From: Priapulus caudatus
Lineage: Eukaryota > Priapulida > Priapulimorpha > Priapulimorphida > Priapulidae
NCBI RefSeq assembly: GCF_000485595.1
Contig: NW_014577392.1
Location: 87,721 to 111,803 of the forward strand
DNA: 24,083 bases
Direction: 5' to 3'
The position numbers were made by a program, and so were the translations under genes. Below, in pieces: positions 19,101 to 24,083 of this stretch (position 1 is its first letter; each line of letters starts with the position of its first letter). The notes under the pieces were generated by a model that made no database searches, was not told where the DNA came from, and saw only the letters and a program-made list of their open reading frames with translations.

Positions 19101-21013
19101 GAATAAAAAAAATATTTTCATTGAGAGCGTAGAGAGACATCTCTCTTATCTTAAAGCCCGCCGCACACGGTAAACTTACTATCTGCTGAGCCAACGGCCT
19201 CAAGCTTCTGCTGTTCAGTGGGCGCCGACATTTTAAATCACATGCCCTATTCCTGCGCTTTCATTGGTCGGTAAATATTTGTGGCTGAGCTGATAGCTCA
19301 CGGAGCCCGCACACGCTGAGTTTCTGGCCTCGCGTGGCCACAAATATCAAACACGATAGATATCGGTCTCACAGCCACGCGAGGCCAAAAATCGTGCAGA
19401 AACTGCGCGCACACGCTGAGCTATCTGCTGAGCCAACGGCCTCTTGAGGCCGTTGGCTCAGCAGATAGTTCACCGTGTGCGGCGGGCTTAAAGCCGATAA
19501 TGTAATGGATATTAGTTTGATTGAATTTGATGAGCAGTTATGTTGCAATGCCATTTGCAGTGTTAACCGTCCGTAACTCTAACAGTATCCTTAAAGTGAT
19601 TACGTCACGAATTTCTAGCACCATCAAGTAGTATATTTGTGTGTTATTTGTACAAAATAAAATGTATGAAAATACAATTAGTGTTTCTGTTTACTTTTCA
19701 TGCTTATATACCTTCTTTATATGCCCTAATTTGCCGTGAAAAACAGAGAGACGCCAGTATCTGAACAGTACTGGGGGAATAGTGTTAGACAACAGAAATT
19801 ACCAAATCGTCTAGATTTTTGCAAATTTAACCAGCGTAAAAACATTTTTATCAGGTGAGAGTTTTAAGATATATTTTAGTAACGTTAGTTCTTACTTTGA
19901 ATGAAAAAATAGCAATTTTTTTTTTACAAATTTTACCATGAAAAATTCGTGACGTAGTCAATTTAAGTGGAATAAGCCATACCTCTACGAGAATATTTCA
20001 CCAAGTTGGTATTTCCACGGTCCACCTAAGTGTCTATTAAGCGAATGCAGAGGAAGAGACCATTAACAGATTTAGCTATGTGTATAGAGGCATTATATAT
20101 TTAGTACTATTAGTAACTACTTACTACGATAATTAAGCAACATCGAAATACAATTTATATAAATAAATATTTGCCATAGAAAAGTGACATAGATAAGATG
20201 GCACTGCCAATATGAAAGAGCTCTGACACTATCTACGTACGATAATGCTGTCTGGCGACGAGAGATTCCATCCTAAGAGACGTCTTAACATTTCTTTATA
20301 TAGCAAATTGTCTATAGCTTAGTACTTCTTAGCAACTCCCCCAATACACGACTTCATTGATCGCTTGTTTAATTTTATATATATATAATAAATTATATGA
20401 CATTATTTTTATAACTGTAATGGGATTAATTGAATCACCTCATATTGGCATCGCTGCGTATATGACGCGATAAATCACCCACGCTGTATAGTTGCCTTGA
20501 TTTAAAATTATATATGTATATATATCAAGATATATATATATATATAATAATATATATATATATATATGCAAACCTAGCTGCGACTTTTAACGAACACGTG
20601 GCATCCTTGATCGGTTGATTAAAATTAAATAAACGCAATTCATATACGCATATTATCGTAATTCCTAAAAAGAACAGTAATATTTACACATCGAGTTGTA
20701 AGCTAAGTTTAATTATGACTGTTCATTTTACATACCTGTTTGTGTAATGCAGCAGAAATCCCCACAAAAGTAAGAAATTTGCCGTTGGTAAATTTGACCA
20801 TCGCGTCACTAGATAAAACGCGGGTAGGATAAAACTGGGTAGTTCTTGCACAGTCCAAGCAACTTTCGCCGGTATCCCAATGCAGTTTGAGATTCCATGC
20901 TTTCCATATGGAGCTGGAAAGTAGGCACCCGATAAAATAACGAAACAAAATGCTATCTGGCAACGCGTAAGGTAGAATAATATTTTTTCTTCATCGCCTA
21001 GCCAGACGGCCAT
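13069..21013 (-). CDS. SRD5A: Steroid 5-alpha-reductase (3-oxo-5-alpha-steroid 4-dehydrogenase), complete, 5 exons
   Basis: This is an NADPH-dependent integral membrane enzyme of the endoplasmic reticulum that reduces the delta-4,5 bond of 3-oxo-steroids. Joining 20736-21013, 17413-17579, 17031-17132, 15307-15457 and 13069-13135 gives 765 nt: ATG, 254 codons in total, then TAG. All splice codons close correctly (R93, G149, G183, R233). Length equals human SRD5A2 (254 residues, from memory) and the five-exon layout is that of vertebrate SRD5A1/2. Family features by residue are Y36GKH, Q56-E57-L-P-S, FCTSNGYLQ (118-126), N160, D164, R168NLRK, Y178KIPRGG, N193YLGE197, Y235, R246 and C-terminal IIIPFIL. 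Motifs favour the SRD5A1/2 branch over SRD5A3 or TECR. Introns 1, 3 and 4 carry transposon insertions; the exons show no breaks. Confidence 0.96.
13426..14124. mobile_element. CAGGGTGTATCC TIR element in SRD5A intron 4, carrying a nested element
   Basis: The left end CAGGGTGTATCCAGG and right end GCATACACCCA are inverse-related, and both are followed inward by GGGTCGTGA and AAATTTT motifs. Flanks TCAGATGC (13418-13425) and TGAGATGC (14125-14132) match at 7 of 8 bases. A smaller element (13530-13724) sits inside. Confidence 0.7.
13530..13724. mobile_element. 195-bp CAGGGGCGTG TIR element (nested)
   Basis: It begins CAGGGGCGTGTACAGG and ends CTGTAGCACGCCCCTG. It holds runs of 12-14 Gs and the CCCCAGAAAAATGTTGAAA stretch common in such elements. 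A truncated relative is at 6300-6424. Confidence 0.8.
14874..15000 (-). mobile_element. LINE 3' tail with (ACTT)n end
   Basis: On the minus strand the sequence runs TTTACCGTCGTTAAATAAAG then TTTTTACTTACTTACTTACT. This is a 3' UTR with an AATAAA signal and a tetranucleotide tail, typical of CR1/L2-like LINEs. No coding part is left. It lies in SRD5A intron 4, in the same orientation as the gene. Confidence 0.65.
15074..15279. mobile_element. 206-bp TIR element with perfect 8-bp TSD
   Basis: The left end GGCTAACGCTCCATTAGGAG mirrors the right CTCCTAATGGAGTATTACCC (three mismatches in the outer bases), and the match continues through GTGTTCCCAACTTT. TGCGATCG flanks both sides (15066-15073, 15280-15287). 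The core has ATTAATG repeats, three CCCTAA units and TA runs. It inserted 19 bp beyond the exon 4 donor of SRD5A. Confidence 0.88.
15307..15457 (-). CDS. SRD5A: SRD5A exon 4
   Basis: 151 nt, acceptor CGTATTCTTGCAG, donor AG|GTAAAA. It encodes GLFEYVSSANYLGEVIEWYG, then FALASSSLAALSFALL, a membrane segment, and LPRAVHNH. N193 and E197 (NADPH contacts in human SRD5A2) are present. Asn at 231 replaces the His usual in vertebrate SRD5A1/2. A TIR element (15074-15279) ends, with its duplication, 19 bp beyond the splice site. Confidence 0.93.
15619..15649. mobile_element. 31-bp palindromic mini-element with near-perfect 7-bp TSD
   Basis: CAAGAGCCCA and TGGGCTCTTG enclose an 11-base loop. The flanks ATTAGAT (15612-15618) and ATTAAAT (15650-15656) differ at one base. 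It lies in SRD5A intron 3. Confidence 0.65.
15810..16650 (+). pseudogene. Ty3/gypsy pol fragment (RNase H end to start of integrase), broken
   Basis: Three pieces in different frames follow the order of a gypsy-type pol. At 15810 is KLGATELRWVAQLAPF (end of the RNase H domain); then CADVLSRRP (about 15901-15930); then an integrase zinc-binding module in the 16079-16525 frame, with its H-x4-H at 16346-16363 and C-x2-C near 16451-16462 in HIKRCFRC. After another shift comes the start of the integrase core, LAVDFLKLDRG and LTDVFTKY (16546-16645), carrying the first catalytic Asp. It is cut before the second. Stops and frameshifts mean it is inactive. It is antisense in SRD5A intron 3. No LTR was identified. 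Confidence 0.9.
17031..17132 (-). CDS. SRD5A: SRD5A exon 3
   Basis: 102 nt, acceptor TTCTTTCGCAG. It encodes CAMFLIGLYINGSSDMILRN then LRKTADNSYKIPR, the NADPH-binding stretch (N160, D164, R171, Y178). The donor G|GTGCGA is weak beyond GT, yet it is required: joining to exon 4 restores KIPRGGLFEYV. Residues 161-162 are Gly-Ser where human SRD5A2 has Ile-His, from memory. Confidence 0.92.
17413..17579 (-). CDS. SRD5A: SRD5A exon 2
   Basis: 167 nt, acceptor TGTGCTTTCAG, consensus donor G|GTAAGT. It encodes TFLFSLTLRTNS, a hydrophobic run, and CTSNGYLQSAFHANYA, with CxxNGYLQ matching the family. The first base completes R93 and the last begins G149. Confidence 0.94.
17580..18562. other. SRD5A intron 1, first part on the + map
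   Basis: AT-rich intron with no element recognised. It includes an exact TAGGCCTA at about 18083. Open frames at 18068-18317 lack motifs. Confidence 0.4.
18563..19594. mobile_element. Possible 1-kb TIR element in SRD5A intron 1
   Basis: TTAAGAATACTGTTAGGGTT (18563) recurs in inverse at 19572-19594 (AACTCTAACAGTATCCTTAA) with two differences in about 21 bp. A clear 330-bp element (19157-19486) sits inside. There is no coding content. The pairing could be partly coincidental. Confidence 0.45.
19157..19486. mobile_element. 330-bp CCCGCCGC TIR element with 7-bp TSD
   Basis: It begins CCCGCCGCACACGGT and ends ACCGTGTGCGGCGGG. The arms continue through CTATCTGCTGAGCCAACGGC and its inverse, with one 5-6 base insertion. 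CTTAAAG flanks both sides (19150-19156, 19487-19493). A second internal inverted pair is built from GCCTCGCGTGGC and GCCACGCGAGGC. Confidence 0.85.
19595..20735. other. SRD5A intron 1, remainder
   Basis: AT-rich sequence. GATTACGTCACGAATTT at about 19598 recurs in inverse at about 19944 (AAATTCGTGACGTAGTC), hinting at another old inverted-repeat element. TA dinucleotide runs occur at 20510-20568. No exon is seen. Confidence 0.4.
20736..21013 (-). CDS. SRD5A: SRD5A exon 1
   Basis: 278 nt from ATG (A at -3, G at +4, a good initiation context) to donor AG|GTATG. It starts MAVWLGDEEKILFYL, followed by a hydrophobic segment (IAFCFVILSG), YGKHG, then IPAKVAWTVQELPSF and GFLLHYTN. Q56-E57 in VQELPS is the steroid-site pair conserved in SRD5A1/2. 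An open frame extends upstream of this ATG to 21136, but that part lacks family similarity. Confidence 0.94.
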
Positions 21014-21069
21014 CGTGTAGTCCCGAGAGTCTAATTTGCTCTCTAGTGCACCCGACAATAACCAATGTC

Positions 21070-21078
21070 GTATATATA
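21070..21078 (-). promoter_or_regulatory. Possible TATA box of SRD5A
   Basis: The minus strand reads ACTATATATACG about 57-65 bp upstream of the SRD5A ATG, a spacing that would allow a short 5' UTR. The whole window is AT-rich, so this is suggestive only. Confidence 0.3.
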
Positions 21079-21423
21079 GTATAATATGTGTATGTAACTC
21101 ATTCTGTACTACAAGCTGTAGATACCAACCACCCAATCACGACAGCCATTCAGTGGCGCATATTAGTAGACGTATAATATTTACATAAGCCAACGGAAAG
21201 AAGGTGTGTTATTTACACACGCTTTATCTGTTTTGAGTAAGTTTATGAATTTACATATTAGATTCTTATCAACAAACGCCCTATTTTTGTAAGCGTAAAT
21301 TATATATATAGTTAGTATAAGTTTCAACATTCTGGCAAACCTAGAGAATGCAACATATCAGCTGCAATATAACATTTTCACGAGTGTTCATGCAATATCA
21401 ATTCAAATATCCATGCGTATTAT

Positions 21424-21465
21424 CAAGAGTAGATAACATCTAACATGTGTTATTATCTACTCTTG
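21424..21465. mobile_element. 42-bp palindromic mini-element with 7-bp TSD
   Basis: CAAGAGTAGATAA and inverse TTATCTACTCTTG enclose a 16-base centre. GTATTAT flanks both sides (21417-21423, 21466-21472). Confidence 0.72.
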
Positions 21466-21571
21466 GTATTATACAGGTGAATGAATTGCCATGAATATTT
21501 GTTTCGTGACATCATGCGTGCCCGTATTAAAGATACGTTGCCAACAAAATATTTCCGGGCAACCCTTAAAC

Positions 21572-21651
21572 TAGCTCTAGTAGCTTACTATAGCCCGCGT
21601 ACAGTTTCCGCAGGCCTGCGGCAACTGTACGCGGGCTATAGTACTAGAGCT
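21572..21651. mobile_element. 80-bp fold-back flanked by 10-bp direct repeat
   Basis: A 27-bp arm CTATAGCCCGCGTACAGTTT..CAGG meets its inverse with no loop and one mismatch. The stem extends outward via AGCTCTAGTA/TACTAGAGCT with a 5-base bulge. ACCCTTAAAC lies on both sides (21562-21571, 21652-21661). It is also present in repeat A copy 1 near 9550-9635. Confidence 0.65.
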
Positions 21652-21771
21652 ACCCTTAAACAAACTTGCACATAAAAATAAACATTCATATGTTTGCTGT
21701 ATTATTTTTTAAGCTAGCATGCACTGAGTTAAAGTGGAATACGCTTTCTTACATTTAACGATAATGTGTAG

Positions 21772-22960
21772 AGATGAGCTATGCATAGGCCTACGTGGTA
21801 AGACAACTTTAACACTTGCTCACGCGGAAATTATAATATCGTTAGTTATTCCCAGAGGTCCCAAGTTGGGAAAATCCAAGAAAGGGATCATTTGTGATAA
21901 TGGTCCATCGCTGTTTTTTAGCGGTGAGCAAAAACAGGAAAAAAGTTGTGGCGGGCTGCGACATGTGTTTGTCGCGGCGCACCACCATTTTTTTTATAAA
22001 GTATACATTTAAAGCAAAATGCAAATTTATTGTGAAAACAAGTGTTTGACATTTGTGGCTTTTTATTGTTCACTGGAATCAAAGTACATCAACAACTACG
22101 GCAAATTTAGTAATTTACTGATCTAAATTTTAACATATGGCTGAAAAATGTTACGACCGGGACTTTCTGCTTTCTGGAGTCGCAACGGGACGATCCCGGT
22201 GAGACCGGGACACTTGGGACGTCTGTATTCCTTTAAATTGCATTTATAAAATTATATATACCTATAATGATTTCTGGTTACCATGACAATGATGATGGCT
22301 TTTCTTAGTGTCTTAACAATTTGAACAATAATCTGAAAGCTACAAAAATATGTTTACAGCACATTCCTATCTCATTTAGCGTTCCCACTGTATAGTGAAT
22401 TAAACGACGAAAGTCTAAATGTAAAATAATATGCGTACAGAGTTCAGAACAACGACGCATGAAAAGGTTAAATAAAATTCAGTGAGAAACTGATCGAGCC
22501 ACTGCCATCGTAGATAGATAGTGCGTTACCTTAGAGTCGACAGCATTCCTACGATCACCAGCAAAACGCGTATTTTCAAGATGAATTAACAGTAGGCCTA
22601 TACAGCATACAGTCTAAACAAACCTTAATCGTGATTATGATCTCCGCGCGAAATAAAATGTTCGTTACATACTAAATCTATCTTTCCCAAAAAGCTTCAT
22701 CGGCGTCAAGATAGATAATAAATTTTACACTACATGTTGAATGGATTATAGCAATAACAACAGAATTAATGTACCGGACAAAGAATCTACGCAGCTTTCT
22801 GTGGATCTTGCACAAAAAACCGCTATGTGTGCGGTTGAACATCTCGATGGTCAAATTGCAGGGATTAAAGAACTCGATATGCATATTTACCATTTACGTA
22901 TCCTCACACGGAAGCTTACCCTACTAGAAGACGCACTGGATATCACACTCGGTGTACACG
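21772..22960. other. Upstream of SRD5A, no gene recognised
   Basis: Open frames at 21734-22012 and from 22741 show no family motif. The first part of the 22741 frame (to about residue 75) is not low-complexity, but it has neighbouring stops and no clear splice partner. TAGGCCTA occurs at about 21787 and 22592. Confidence 0.4.
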
Positions 22961-23040
22961 CGCAAGCCTGTGTGTACGTGCGCGAATGTGTTTACGTGAA
23001 CGCGTGCGTGTACGTGCGCGCACGCATGCACGCATATACA
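22961..23040 (+). repeat. Degenerate GTACGTGCGC simple repeat
   Basis: GTGTGTACGTGCGCG, GTGTTTACGTGAACGC and GTGTACGTGCGCGCACGC units. They make the tail of the overlapping open frame an artefact. Confidence 0.75.
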
Positions 23041-23412
23041 GTGACTCGGAGTCGCGATCAAGAACATAGTCAGAAGAATCTCGTCGATGAAGTTTAACAT
23101 CAACGGCCATATATCTCTAACTATGCATTTTCTACGACCCGCATGGTAGATATTACTAAATTTTACTACCCTCCTTACTTACCTATAGCACCTCGTACAC
23201 CTTACTTGTTCATATTATGAGGAGAGGGAGCTGTCGTTTTTGGGACGCGGGATTATACCATTTTAATTATCTGGGAATCAGGAAATATTATATATATAAA
23301 GTTGTTCAGCCGAATTAGTTCGTACTCGCATAACTAGAGAACTCCGCCGCCTAGAGGAAATTTAGAACAAAGTCTTCATTGTTATCTTCTAAAACTACAG
23401 ACCATCCGCTGA

Positions 23413-23465
23413 CCGCTGTGGAGACGTGCGCCGGGCCTCGAATTTGGCGCACGTCTCCACTGCGG
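23413..23465. repeat. 20-bp-stem hairpin in CpG-rich stretch
   Basis: CCGCTGTGGAGACGTGCGCC pairs with GGCGCACGTCTCCACTGCGG with one mismatch and a 13-base loop. It lies in a locally GC- and CpG-rich stretch (about 23400-23600) in an otherwise AT-rich window. Function is unknown. Confidence 0.7.
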
Positions 23466-24083
23466 ACAGCACTTCATACTTAAACAACCCCGCGGTCGCG
23501 TGCGCATATCCCGCGGAAGTGCGCGTCTCATCCGCGCGCAGCGCTCAGGATCAACAGCAAAGCTGTGCCCAAACTCCACGACAGATGGCGCTCTCGCTCT
23601 GGCTCAATTCTACCACTGCCGCAAGCTGATTTCCGTAAGAATTTCTTACGCTTTTTTACTATAAGTTTTACAGCGACCCCGTTACTCCTGTCCTATGTAA
23701 TACGGTGTGTACTTATAAAAGCTGCAAAGATATTAAAAATCCACCCATTATTTTATGAGAAATTTGATAAAATAGTGATACGAAATAGTGCGCCCATTTA
23801 CTACTTTCAAATCATTACGCTGTTTACTAAACTAAGTTCACGTATTTATCATGAATTTTTGGGATGATTGCCAATATACCTAATTCTCGAACATTGTCTT
23901 TGATACATTTTTGCGTATTCAGCTTAAAACATCTAAATTTGTCCACCAACAAACATGCAAATCATAGAAATTTCTAATGTTTTGTTCGACGGCGACTTCG
24001 CGGCCGTTGGATTGCTATTTGCTGGATTTCCCCGGAGCTCCGCCCACTTTAAAAATAGTGCTAGCATTGTGGCAGTGGTATTA
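23466..24083. other. Right edge, no gene recognised
   Basis: The CpG-rich part up to about 23600 could belong to a neighbouring promoter. The rest is AT-rich with a short palindrome CGTAAGAATTTCTTACG near 23634. No coding motif is seen. Confidence 0.35.

Larger units (their letters stand above)
21382..21771. repeat. Repeat A copy 2 (uninterrupted)
   Basis: 390 bp matching 7844-7925 plus 9413-9747. It includes a 42-bp CARGAG palindrome and an 80-bp fold-back. It serves as the empty-site reference for the hAT insertion in copy 1. It lies about 370 bp upstream of the SRD5A start codon. Confidence 0.88.

Noticed and set aside
22741-23097. 118-residue open frame
   Set aside because: The second half is simple repeat. 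The first half has no recognisable domain or clear splice sites. It could be a real unknown exon, but this cannot be supported.

Overview
This is a window of animal (metazoan) nuclear DNA. The evidence is spliced genes with GT/AG introns, several classes of eukaryotic transposon, TTAGGG-type tracts and long AT-rich and microsatellite stretches. It contains one 10-base N gap at 11724-11733. Gene structure, CpG-bearing intergenic DNA and the transposon mix fit a non-vertebrate animal, probably marine. I cannot name the species from the sequence.

Two genes can be rebuilt exon by exon, both on the minus strand and arranged head to tail. (1) SRD5A, a steroid 5-alpha-reductase, is complete in five coding exons: 20736-21013, 17413-17579, 17031-17132, 15307-15457 and 13069-13135. 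They total 765 nt, giving 254 codons plus stop, with every splice phase agreeing. (2) ATP6V1A, the catalytic A subunit of the vacuolar H+-ATPase, is represented by its 5' part only: a probable ATG-only first coding exon at 5824-5826, then 3926-4007, 3444-3572, 2657-2868 and 2099-2236. These encode about the first 188 residues. The nucleotide-binding domain lies beyond the left edge. The two proteins have no obvious shared pathway.

Most of the remaining sequence is transposon debris. From left to right: a 731-bp inverted-repeat element (529-1259) and a LINE ORF2 tail (1621-1992) in an ATP6V1A intron; two TIR elements (4311-4781, 4795-5027) in ATP6V1A intron 1; a nested hAT region (7468-9747), where a 1487-bp element with a decayed transposase C-terminus sits inside an older repeat whose uninterrupted copy is at 21382-21771; microsatellites (9829-10450); several TIR elements between the genes (11574-11935, 12721-12922); and, inside SRD5A introns, nested TIR elements (13426-14124), a LINE 3' tail (14874-15000), a 206-bp TIR element with 8-bp target duplication (15074-15279), a broken Ty3/gypsy pol fragment (15810-16650) and another nested TIR pair (18563-19594, 19157-19486).

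The most unusual signal is a set of 30-42 bp, nearly pure palindromes beginning CARGAG and ending CTCYTG. They are at 10763-10797, 12557-12586, 15619-15649 and 21424-21465, with a broken one at 6254. Each intact one is flanked by a 7-bp direct repeat (one pair has a single mismatch). They look like extremely small DNA-transposon derivatives. A separate 37-bp palindrome (11326-11362) has an 8-bp duplication. No RNA genes or CRISPR arrays were seen. Splice sites and homologies were read by eye and not checked by any search.
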